NCBI GenBank assembly: GCA_033439685.1
Contig: JAUEDM010000006.1
Span: 2,356,001-2,420,000, forward strand
Length of the DNA stretch: 64,000 nt
Source of the DNA: Apodospora peruviana
Lineage: Eukaryota; Ascomycota; Sordariomycetes; Sordariales; Lasiosphaeriaceae
Reading direction: 5' to 3'
In this document: positions 21,520-31,212 of the stretch, in pieces
Layout of the letters: each line of letters begins with the position of its first letter
Numbering within the stretch: position 1 is the stretch's first letter
Position numbers and translations under genes: made by a program
The notes under the pieces: generated by a model
Told to the model about the DNA's origin: nothing
What the model saw: the letters and a program-made list of their open reading frames with translations, nothing else
Databases searched by the model: none

Positions 21520-23134
21520 TTACTCAATCAACCACTCCTCAACCTCAACACCAATACTCCTCCCCAAGCCTCTAACCATCTCCCAGCCAATATTAACCCT
21601 CCACTTCCCCCCGCGATCCATCGGATCCGCCCCCGCCACCCCAGCGCCAACTCTGACCAGCAGCCTCAGGCTCGCCAGTGTAGCAATAGCCATGCCCACA
21701 TCTGAGTCCATCGCATCTCCACCCGCTGCCCCTTTTGCATCCCATTCCCGCCTGACAGCCGCAAAGATGGCCAGCATACGCTCGAGCACGAAGGCGTGCG
21801 CCCCGAGTAGTTTCCGCGCGATCTTGCGGTGCTTGCTGCGTCTACCCCCCCTACCTACGCCAAGGGAGAGCCCGCCGCGCCGCCGTTTTCTCCCGTGGTG
21901 GTGCGTCGAGAAGAGGGTCAGGTCGTGGCGGGTCGTGTTGTGCGAGGCCAGGTACGCTGCTAGCAAGAGCAAGCGGGCTGTGGTCGGCAGGAGGACTGCG
22001 AGGTCTGACGCGGTTCCTACTGCTTGATGATCTCTTGTCCCCGGTTGTTTTACCAGGCTGCCTCCGTTTTTAACCATCTCAGCATTGCCATTGGTAAGTT
22101 TGCTGTTGTGTGGTATCATTGTGTTAGCGGCGACAATACCGGGATCAAGCAGGCGCTCGTCTTGAAAGTGGACGCGCGCGGCGACGAGGAGCTTGGAGAA
22201 CTCGCGCGGGCCGTGGGTTCCGGCAAGGATGGGGGCCGTGAAGCGCGGCCAGAGCGCCGTGCAGGCGTGCCGGAAGGCTGGGAGGGTCCGCGCGGCGGAA
22301 CGTGCGAGAGCATCGTGGACGGCGCCGGCGAAGCGGGTCCAAAGGTCGACGGTCTCTTCTTCTGTTGTTGTGGGCAGCTTCGGGGGCGTTTTGGTTGCCA
22401 AAATGGCGACGAACTCGGGCTTGGTGTAGTTGGGGAACTGGATTTGGGCCACAAAGGGTGTGCGGAGGAAGTTTGCGGGCGGGGAGGTGACGATGAAGAC
22501 AGTCGTCAGGCAAAGGATCTGGACCAAGATTGTTCATTAGCTTCATCTTCTTTTGCTGTTTAGCAAGTGACTCACGGTTTCGGATAGTCTCGCCAGAGCC
22601 GGCAGTAGGGTGGCGGGCATGTCACGTTGGCGATCGATGCCGTCGAGGACGAGCACGAAGTGAAAGTTGTCAGGACGAGGCGTGTACTTGAGCATCTTGG
22701 AAAGCTCAACCATCAACTGCGAGATCGTCTCACATCTTGAGGGCGGCGATTCCCATCGGAGAGCATGGACAACTTTGCTGACGATGCTCTCGAAGAGGTG
22801 CCGGGCCGTAATACATTCAATCGAGTTGACGATGGCTGACTTGATGGTCGGTCCATCCTCCGCCCTTTCGTTCTCGAGAGCCTCTAAAAGTGCGGTCGTT
22901 ATGGCGGTCTTCCCGGTGGCTTCGGTGCCATATAATACCAAATTTTGGCAAGGCGCTGCGGTGGGCTGTCGGTTCGGTCAAAGTCAATTGTGGGCACTTG
23001 ACTGATATATTGGGGGGGAGACCTGCATATAAAAGGGTCGCAAGAGCCCGAATCTGTGAGTCTCGGCATGGAAATATTTGCGCAAGGGTCGTCAAGACCA
23101 ACTCGTTGGGGAGCTGGAACAACGAGTTATTCAT
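21520..23134 (-). CDS. ORC5: Origin recognition complex subunit 5
   Basis: Three exons on the minus strand (23134-23023, 22955-22576, 22518-21520) give 496 residues; introns are 67 and 57 nt and all junctions keep frame. The first acceptor is at the second of two closely spaced AGs, because only that one restores the AAPCQNLVLYG reading. The N-terminal AAA+ domain has Walker A GTEATGKT (residue ~48) and a Walker B-like FVLVLDGID (~145). The middle carries the ORC5 blocks FPNYTKPEFVAIL and CTALWPRFTAPI, and the C-terminus is the Orc5 winged-helix region (LASLRLLVRVGAG, WRVNIGWEMVRGLGRSIGVEVEEWL). Orc5 is an ATP-binding subunit of the ORC that loads MCM helicase at origins. An Arg/Lys-rich insert (GRKRRRGG...RRSKHRKIARK) near residue 390-420 may be an NLS. 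Divergent from the Zn2Cys6 gene. Confidence 0.88.
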
Positions 23135-23812
23135 CTTGTTTTTGCTCTTCTTTTTACAGTCGCGATGTTGAAGTCAATCCCGGTGTTCGGGGTATCTCCA
23201 ATGATTGAAGTCGCGTCTCGCGTTTGCCCCACTGTGCAGTTCACCTAAGGTAAGGAAGGATCAATCTTGAATGCACGGTGCAGTCTTGGCCCCCACCAAC
23301 TTCCAACATGGAAGGCCCCCAAGAGGTAAACGCCCAACCGGCCGCGTCATAGCGTACCTGCACAGTTCTCTACACAAGGGGTTTTTGCTGCATCCGTCAA
23401 CGGGTCGATAGGAGAGACAAAGGGCTAGTGCATCCATCGGGAACTCATAATTGGTAACTGTACCTATAGGCAGTGTGTCTTGGCAGGTTGAGCCGGTGAG
23501 TAAAACGACGAGCTTGGCTTTCACTGCCCTTCAGCCCTGCCGGGACATGGGACGGATCGTTTCAATGCCTGTGGGTGCCGTAGATGATAATGTTGAGACC
23601 TGAGAGCTTCACTTTATGGATTACTAACTTGAGCTTCTTGGCGTCTTATGCTTGTATGTCTATGTCTTTCTGCGATATCCCATCTCTATTCCGTTCACCG
23701 ACCATTCTTACTTAACACGCCTCTTACCTTGACACCATTCCCGTGGTTACGTGTACTTTTGTTCTTGACCTAATCCCGGGAGAGTCTTTGATCATTATCT
23801 TACTCGAACACC
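23135..23812. promoter_or_regulatory. Divergent intergenic region ORC5 / Zn2Cys6 factor
   Basis: 678 bp holding both promoters. No ORF with support. Confidence 0.45.
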
Positions 23813-25426
23813 ATGGCCGAGATGGAGGATGGAAACGACCTGGCTGAGCTTCTGGCTTCGGGCTCTGAAAAGCCGTATCATGCAAAGCGGCCGCACCGCA
23901 AATCGAGAGCCGGATGCCGCAACTGCAAGAAGCGCAAGGTGGGACTCTCCAACTTAAATAATTCCAATATTCCCCCGGGTTATCCTCACTTCACTTGTCT
24001 CAGTCGCACTGCTCTACTCTCCAATATAACATCATGTCACTAACACCAAGACCAGGTCAAATGCGACGAGAAGAAGCCATCATGTCGTACATGTACCCTG
24101 AGGAAAGAGACCTGCGTCTACACTGTCTCAGCATTATCGCCAGCCTCGTCTTCATCCTCCTCCGCCTCAGTACCAAGTCTGGAACTAGTCGACAACACTG
24201 CCCCCTCTCCGTCTAGATCTCCTTCAACTTCCACCAGCGTCATCTCATCTCCCCGCGTCTATGAGTCTCCACCAACCGAGATCGTCGCCCACAACCCGGG
24301 CGACTTTCTTGCCTCCGATGCCGTCCTCTCCATCCTGTGCCAGCCCCTATTCGTTCCCATGGGCCACGATGTAGGCGACATGAAGCTGCTGTGGGCGTAC
24401 AACGCGTCGACCTATCGCTCCTTTGCCACCCGCGCCGACGGCGTCAGCAAGCTCGAGCACGCCCTCAAAGTAAAAGTCATCGAATACGCTACCTCTTCCC
24501 CCTTCCTGATGGACTGCGTGCTCGCATTGACGTCCATGCACATGGACTGGCTCGGCCGCAAAGACTTGAGCGCACCCCCAACCAAGTCTATCATCTACCG
24601 CGCCAAAGCCCTCGAAGGCTACCGCAAGGCCGTCGAACGAGCAGACCCGGCCACTTTCCCCGCCCTCGTCGCCTGTTCTCTTCTGCTGTGCGCCCTCTCG
24701 GCGCAAATGTTCTTCACAGAAGACTCGCGCTACCTGTATATTCTCGACTGGTTGATTGTCTGGCGCGGCATCGGCCTGATCCTGAAACTCATGTCCCTCA
24801 AGCGACTCGGCGATTCCGGCCTCGGGACGCTGTTCCTCAGACCGCCCGTCGACCTCGACACTTCGGCGCTGCACATCCCGCCGAACCTTTTGTTCATGAT
24901 GACCTCCATCAAGGACGACGACATGGATTTCCCCGAGATCGCATCCTACTACGACACGCTCAAGTTCCTCGGTTCGCTCTATAAAGAGCTCGACACGCAA
25001 GGGTTCAGCCCCGTCTTGGACCTACGGATCATCACGTATTACACATTCGTGCCGGCGCGGTTCGTCGAGTTGGCGCGCCTGCGCCGTCCCCGGGCGCTGG
25101 TGATTATTGCCCACCACCTGGCCATGATGAAGCTCATCACGACGGTGTGGTGGCTCATTGGGATCTGCGATCCGCAGATAAGAGATATTTGCGGCTTGTT
25201 ACAAGGGACCGAGTGGATGGGACTGCTGGGCGTGCCGCAGGCGGCGACTAGACTTACGGATCCGAAGGATATCGCGAAGCTGTTATTGGATAATCATGCG
25301 TGGGAGCCGCCGGAGACGGCGCCGTTCAAGCCGCATGAGGATCCGCGGGAGGTGTGGAAGATGAGTTGGGTGGATAATTTGGGCCGAGAGCGGTTTGAGT
25401 TTCCTGATGAGAATGAGGATCTTTAG
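23813..25426 (+). CDS. Zn2Cys6 transcription factor, UPC2/ECM22-like
   Basis: Two exons, 23813-23938 and 24056-25426, with a 117-nt intron in phase 0 that splits the zinc cluster, give 498 residues. The joined cluster at residues 35-62 has spacing C-x2-C-x6-C-x6-C-x2-C-x6-C within HRKSRAGCRNCKKRK and VKCDEKKPSCRTC, a signature shared with sterol-uptake regulators Upc2/Ecm22 and related fungal factors. Residues ~65-100 form a serine-rich linker. From ~120 the sequence is the hydrophobic helical C-terminal domain (LKLLWAYNAST, ALTSMHMDWLGR, FPALVACSLLLCALSA) found in this class. By analogy the protein is a nuclear DNA-binding regulator; whether it senses sterols is not shown. The intron inside the zinc cluster is common in fungal Zn2Cys6 genes. 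Confidence 0.82.
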
Positions 25427-25729
25427 GGTTACCTCCAATTCTATGATGACTTAGTGCTAATTTCATAGGCATATACTTGTATAACATGATTCCGACAAGA
25501 CGGGTTTTACACTCTAAAAATGATAATTCTCGATGCTGTTGAGATGGGTGATTAGTTGGGTTAAACAATTCTTGGTCATGCCTTTACAATATAATATCCC
25601 TCCTAGCAAACATATATACAACTCATCTGTTTACCTCCACGTATATCCTCCTCGCCTCCATCTTATTCACACCCTCCTCCGCGCCTTCTCCTCTCCCCTT
25701 ATTCCCAACCCCACTCGCCTCGTCTCCCT
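25427..25729. other. Convergent 3' region
   Basis: 303 bp between the stop codons of the Zn2Cys6 gene and the esterase gene. C/T-rich, no gene seen. Confidence 0.5.
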
Positions 25730-26783
25730 CTAATGAATACCGAACCAAATCTCACTCGCCGTCAAGTTACTCGGCACGCTATGCCCAACCCCCGTGGCAT
25801 ATATCCCCTCCAGCTGAGGGCCATAATCATCCGTCTGATAGTTTCTTTCCGGGAAATTCTTGACCGAGTTCGTCGGGGTATTCGGCACCCCAAACACATT
25901 CGTCCACTGCTTGATCTGTTCCTGATAGTTCTGCGGCGAGATGGTCCCGTCGGCACTACCGTGCCAGATCTGCATCCGTGGCCTGGGGCCATCATACCCT
26001 GGGTACATGTTGCGCACAACAGTTCCCCAGGCCTCGGCCGTGGCGCGCGACTGCCCTCCGCTACAGCTATTATTCCACTGGTCGACGCCGCCTGACGACG
26101 AAACAAAACAGCCGGCCGGCACGCCGCTGTAGAGCGAGACCGCCGAGATTAACTCTGGGTAGGTAGCTGCCATGACGTTGGACATCATTCCTATTATCCC
26201 CCCTTATCAGCATTTTCTTCCAAAAAGAAGGGAAGGGTGAGAGAGATGAGTCTACCTCCGGAACTACCACCCGTAACAAAGACTCTCTTCGGATCCGCCT
26301 TGTATTGTTGGATCCCGTACAGAATCATGTTCGAAATGGCCTGCGAGTCACCACCCCCATCATGCTTGAGCGACTGCCGGCTCGACACGTCCCAGCAGGT
26401 CCCGCTGTGCGGGCTGCTCGGCCAGATCGTGATGTACCCTCTCTGGTCGGAACCCTTCTGCCACGGGATCTTGGAGTTGCGGAAGTAGGACTGCGCGGTC
26501 GACTGGCACGAGTGGATCACCACCACAAGCGGTGGGTTCTCGGCCACCTTGTCGGGGACATAAACATACCTGTGTTGCTCAGTTAGTCAGTCCATTCAAC
26601 CGTCCAAGAAGACCATGGAAACCAAAGCAGTTAAAAGAAAGTAGTGGTAGTAGGGACATACATCTCAACCTTGGAAGTCGCATTATTTGGATAGTTGACC
26701 TTTGTGAGCGCGGCACCCTTGACCGACGTCGCCGTCGTCATGAGAAGGCCCGCCACGAGGGCTGAGGCGATCGAACCAAACAT
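25730..26783 (-). CDS. Secreted CE1-family acetylxylan esterase-like enzyme
   Basis: Three exons on the minus strand (26783-26662, 26569-26256, 26190-25730; introns 92 and 65 nt) give 298 residues. A signal peptide is clear: MFGSIASALVAGLLMTTATS, probably cleaved before AALTKV. The catalytic serine lies in TGGSSGGMMSN (Ser ~143), a motif interrupted by intron 2; the probable acid is Asp in WHGSADGTISP and the histidine is in GVGHSVPSN near the C-terminus. ENPPLVVVIHSCQSTAQSY and SDQRGYITIWPSS are typical of the esterase_phd/PHB-depolymerase-type CE1 branch that includes fungal acetylxylan and some feruloyl esterases. No CBM1 is attached. It should deacetylate xylan outside the cell; acetylxylan versus feruloyl specificity is not decided by sequence alone. 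XlnR- and CreA-type sites lie upstream. Confidence 0.86.
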
Positions 26784-26955
26784 CTTTCCCCTTAATTTTG
26801 TTTCCCAACGCAAACAAACATATAACTATGAGACGAAAAGATATCCCAAATAAGAAGATTGCCAAGAAAAGGAAGACACCCAGAGACCAAGACACCCCCT
26901 ACCTATATATACGCACAAACCCCATTCATTCATCATCCCGCACCAGCTAACCCTA

Positions 26956-26961
26956 CCCCAG
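26956..26961 (-). promoter_or_regulatory. CreA/CRE-1-like site (CTGGGG)
   Basis: Matches the SYGGRG consensus of the carbon catabolite repressor, ~175 bp upstream of the esterase ATG. A second match is at 27268-27273. The 6-bp consensus occurs often by chance, so weight comes only from the location upstream of a xylan-active enzyme gene. Confidence 0.3.
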
Positions 26962-26972
26962 GTTTACCACCG

Positions 26973-26988
26973 TATCGATATATCGATA
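26973..26988. repeat. Perfect 16-bp palindrome upstream of esterase
   Basis: TATCGATATATCGATA is self-complementary over 16 bp, ~190 bp upstream of the esterase start codon. It could be an operator for a dimeric factor, or chance in A+T-rich sequence. Confidence 0.5.
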
Positions 26989-27267
26989 GTGCGTACCCAA
27001 GGCAACTTACACAAACAGCCAAGCTTTTTACCCACGCTTTTATTTTCCCCGCACATCCCATATACCTGCGCCGGTCGACGGTAGTGGTGGTGGTGGTGTT
27101 GTATGGGTGGTGATCATGCAATGTACAAAGGAGAATAAATAAGGTACCTATTTAAATTAAAGACGGCAGGCTCGAACCAGAAGGAGGGGAGATTTTCCAC
27201 CAAAAGAAAAAGAGCAACGAAGCTCCGAAGTGGAGGGACTGCCCTACCCGTTCGCGGCTCTCTGTCA

Positions 27268-27287
27268 CCCCAGGTTTCGCGGCTAAA
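27268..27287. promoter_or_regulatory. Adjacent CreA-like and XlnR-like sites
   Basis: CCCCAG at 27268-27273 (reverse complement CTGGGG, SYGGRG) is followed 7 bp later by GGCTAAA at 27281-27287, the exact XlnR/XLR-1 core. They lie ~485-505 bp upstream of the esterase start. XlnR/XLR-1 activates hemicellulase genes and CreA/CRE-1 represses them, so the pair fits xylan induction with glucose repression. Inference from consensus only. Confidence 0.4.
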
Positions 27288-28021
27288 CGTGTATATCAAT
27301 GATCAATAACGGGAGTACCCTAGATATCAGATACACCTCTCCCGGGACTTGGAACTATAGTACGATTATTTCTAAGGGCCTTTCTGAACAAGAAAACACT
27401 GAGATAAAGTGTTTTTCATGTCGACTTCCGGGGTAAAACTGCATTACACTGAGTTTACATGGCGTACTTGAATACTTACTTCTAAGGCTCTTATAAAGTC
27501 TTTCATAAGGTATAAGTAAGTAAGCGTGTAGATCATTTACTATCAAGAATAAGGAAGCATGTAAGAGATTAAACCTGGTTAAAGGAAACTTGATATACCA
27601 CTGGTCGGATGTAAATATACGTCTAAGTAGCACAAATATAGTTGTGTATTAAAACAAAAGGTATTTTCTTGTTCAGACCGCGGCCTGGCAAAGTAACGAC
27701 CCCAAGGTTTTAAGATCCCGACGAACTGTATATACCGATACACATCACCCGCTCCTTTCGCCCTTCTTCACATATTACAGCTCCGATTGGGCGGTATGGT
27801 GTTAAATCAACCTGCCGTCAAAAAGCCGTACATTCAGATACGAATGCTGCCAAGTGTGCCGGCCTGCTCACAAAGCACACTGATATGAGGAAAATGACTT
27901 GACTTGATTGATACACAGCTCACAAAAGAAAAAAACTAGTTGAGCTAGGGCTTCTCCGGAACCTTCTCTCTTCTATACACAAAGGCTGCCGTTCCCGTCC
28001 CAAGTTTTATACGCCACCAAA

Positions 28022-30264
28022 TTAAGCGCTCTTCTCAAGCTCAGCCAGAATCTTCTCACCCTTCTCACGCGCCGACGCAAAGTCACCAACCATGTAGAAG
28101 GCACCCTCGGGCATGTCATCACCCTCACCAGCAAGAATGGCCTGGAAAGAAGCGATGGTGTCCTTGAGGTCAACCAGCTTACCCTCGATACCAGTGAAGA
28201 CCTGAGCAACAGTAAAAGGCTGGCTGAGGAAGCGCTGGATCTTGCGGGCACGCTCGACAGTAAGTTTGTCGGCTTCCGAAAGTTCGTCCATACCAAGAAT
28301 GGCAATGATATCTTGTAGAGACTTGTACTCCTGGAGGATCTGCTGGACGCGGGTGGCGGTGGCGTAGTGCTCGTCACCGACAATGCGGGGGTCGAGCATA
28401 CGAGACTTAGAGTCGAGGGGATCGACGGCAGGGTAGATACCCAGCTCGGAGATACCACGAGACAGGACAGTGGTGGCGTCCAAATGGGCGAAGGTGGTAG
28501 CAGGCGCAGGATCAGTCAAATCGTCAGCAGGGACGTAGACGGCCTGGACGGAGGTGATAGAACCCTGCTTGGTGGTGGTGATACGCTCCTGCATCTGACC
28601 CATGTCGACGGCAAGAGTGGGCTGGTAACCGACGGCAGAGGGGATACGACCGAGAAGAGCGGACACCTCGGAACCCGCCTGGGTAAATCTAATTATGGCA
28701 AAGAATTAGCTGGGGGATCGCCGTCGAACAGACTTGAGCAAAGTTTACCTAAAAATATTGTCGATAAATAGGAGCACTGTGAATCGTTAGTATCGATCAT
28801 GAGGATGAGGATATGAACATACCATCTTGGCCCTGGTTTCTAAACTCCTCAGCCACGGTCAACTTCAGGGTTAGGGTTGTTAGTCGTAATCCTGTTCACG
28901 TTTCTCCTGAAATGGGGAGGGTAAAGGTGCTTACACCAGTAAGGGCGACACGGGCACGGGCTCCTGGAGGCTCGTTCATCTGACCGAAGACAAGAGCGAC
29001 CTTGGACTCGCCATCAAGCTGAATGACGGAGGTCTCCTGCATTTCGTGGTACAGATCGTTACCCTCACGGGTACGCTCACCGACACCGGTGAAGACGGAG
29101 TAACCACCGTGGGCCTTGGCGATGTTGTTGATGAGCTCCTGGATGAAGACAGTCTTGCCGACACCGGCACCACCGAAGAGACCAATCTTTCCACCACGGG
29201 CGTAAGGAGCAAGGAGATCGACGACCTTGATGCCAGTCACCAGAATCTCGGCGGTCGTGGACTGCTCAATGAACTCGGGAGCCTCAGCGTGGATAGGAAG
29301 TCTCTTGTCGGTCTTGATGGGTCCACGCTCGTCGATCGGGTCACCGGTGACGTTCATGATACGGCCGAGAGTGGCAGTGCCGACACTATTAAAGGTATCA
29401 TGCGTCAGCAGGCGTTCCCGATTCTGTGTTTTCTCTGAACCGAAATGCAGGTTCAAGTTGGAGAGACCCACGGGATAGTGATGGGAGCACCAGCTGCAAT
29501 GACTGTTAGCAAAGCTGTCTCCAATTTGATATGTGACATATAAAACCTACTGTCGGAAGCCTTGGCACCACGAACGAGACCCTCAGTACCTATAACAGAA
29601 CGTTCAGAAAATTGCTCAGGCCAGCGGGATAGCAAGGAAACCAACCGTCCATGGCAATACATCTCACGACAGACTCGCCAAGATGTTGCTGCAATTGGTT
29701 AGTAAACCCGGTCGAATTTTTATTGGGGTCGACACAAGACGTACAGCGACCTCGAGGACGAGCTTCTGGCCATTGTTGTTGGTCTCGAGGGCGTTCAGAA
29801 TGGGAGGGAGCTTCTCGGTGTCGAACTTGACTGTTGATTGCATCAGTAGATCGATCGTTGGCGATGCGAAGGCGCATTGAGGTATATATTATGACTGACC
29901 ATCGACGACGGCACCTAGAAGGATTCACACGCGCGGTTAGCAACGACCCCAAAGAATTTTCCCTTGGCGCCAACAAGGACGACCATTGACCATGCAAACT
30001 CACCAATGACCTGGTAGATCTTGCCATCACCGACACCGGCAGTGCTGGCGAATCTGCTGAGGGCTGGTGCTCTGAAGTTGAGGGCGGCCGGGCGAATGGC
30101 GCGACGGGTCGCCGCCGCCGCGTAGGATGGACGAGCCGTCCGGGCGAAGGCAGAAATGCCGCTGCATGAGGGAAAATGAAGGCCGCATCAGCTCAATTGA
30201 TCTCAATTGACACGAACGCGTCTCGGTAACTGCGTCAGTGGACGGCGACTCACCTCTTGAACAT
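28022..30264 (-). CDS. ATP2: Mitochondrial F1-ATP synthase beta subunit
   Basis: Eleven exons on the minus strand: 30264-30254, 30161-30004, 29914-29900, 29830-29745, 29688-29646, 29589-29551, 29493-29472, 29385-28935, 28862-28823, 28776-28749 and 28688-28022. They join in frame to 519 residues, the family length. Residues 1-~45 are a basic mitochondrial presequence (SGISAFARTARPSYAAAATRR). The catalytic core shows QVIGAVVDVKFD, the P-loop [55 protein letters not shown] and the C-terminal DELSEADKL block of the beta subunit. It is the ATP-forming subunit of complex V. The 86-nt intron at 29471-29386 is read through by an open frame, which would insert about 29 spurious residues if missed; splicing GTGGGT to AATAG restores IPVGTATLGRIMNVTGDP. 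All junctions were checked by eye for frame and family match. Confidence 0.95.
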
Positions 30265-31212
30265 CGTGACGATGGTTAAGCGCGGACTTTAGATGGTGGA
30301 TGTGGCAGGCGAAGGGAGAGGTTGGCTTGGGAAGAGGGAAGAAACGGGTTTCGAAAATCTCTCGACGAGCTTCGGTTAGAAGCTGCGGAGCTCCCAGCCA
30401 GCCTCCACGTGACCCGGTTGGAGGTTAAAATGGGTCTTAATGACGGTTTGACCAATGGTATCGCAGCGTTCCGCCTGTCTGCCACCTCTCAATTGCCAAG
30501 GCGGTTGTTACTGGGGAGCTGAGCACGGGCCGCCAAAGCTGTAGACCGCAGTGAACTGGCAAACTGCCCAAGTGGAAATCTTTTTGCGGCCCCGTTTTCT
30601 GGGCAGCTACTCAGCACAGCTCCTTTCCGGTCTGTTCCGTCCACAGCCAAGGGGCAAAGCGTCTTTTCCTGGCACCGTTATCCCCACCAATCCATCACGT
30701 CACTGACTTGCAGGAGAACCCCTTCAGGTACTATTCAACATTGCCCATCGTTTGATATTCTGGCCGGATTTTGTAATTGTGGGCTACAGATATCTGACGG
30801 AACGATCATACACCATCCACGGTAAATATCGACCTCTGGTACCTCCAAGGGCCCTGGTAGTAACCAAACCAAGGCTGGGCGGGTATGCAATAGAGCCCTT
30901 AAACTACCTTATAGAACGCAGTTTCCGACCTCATGATTTGATCCTCAAAAGTCCATATGGGCGGGGGTTTGAGGGTGCTATAGGTTGATTATTTACCATG
31001 AAATTGTGTATCTGACCGAACGATCATCCTATTTTTAAAGGAAACGACAGCCATGATTTGCATTATCTGATCTATTTTCTTTTCTTGTAGTGAAATTACT
31101 AGGTACCCTCTACCGTCTAATACCAAGAGAAACGTCTCGAAGACCCCGTCCTGCCGGTCGTCGCCAACTCCAAAGTAACCGCTTCGCTATCTTACCTGTT
31201 ATATCAGATTAA
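30265..31212. other. Intergenic region, ATP2 promoter and GBE1 3' flank
   Basis: ~950 bp. No gene. Contains the ATP2 promoter and leader. A short word, TATCTGACgGAACGATCAT, occurs at ~30,790 and with one change at ~31,010. Confidence 0.5.

Larger units (their letters stand above)
26784..28021. promoter_or_regulatory. Esterase promoter and ATP2 3' flank
   Basis: 1.24 kb. The ~500 bp next to the esterase start hold a 16-bp palindrome, a GGT/GTT-rich run near 27,080 and XlnR- and CreA-like motifs (listed separately). From ~27,350 to ~27,650 the sequence is markedly A+T-rich with no gene. ATP2's 3' untranslated region lies at the right end. Confidence 0.5.

Noticed and set aside
27160..27240. 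Possible minus-strand tRNA around the word CTCGAACC
   Set aside because: The T-arm stem bases do not pair and no anticodon arm could be placed.
28896..29471. ATP2 exon extended through 29,386-29,471 without splicing
   Set aside because: The extra ~29 residues are not in any ATP synthase beta subunit I know; splicing restores the IPVGTATLG block.
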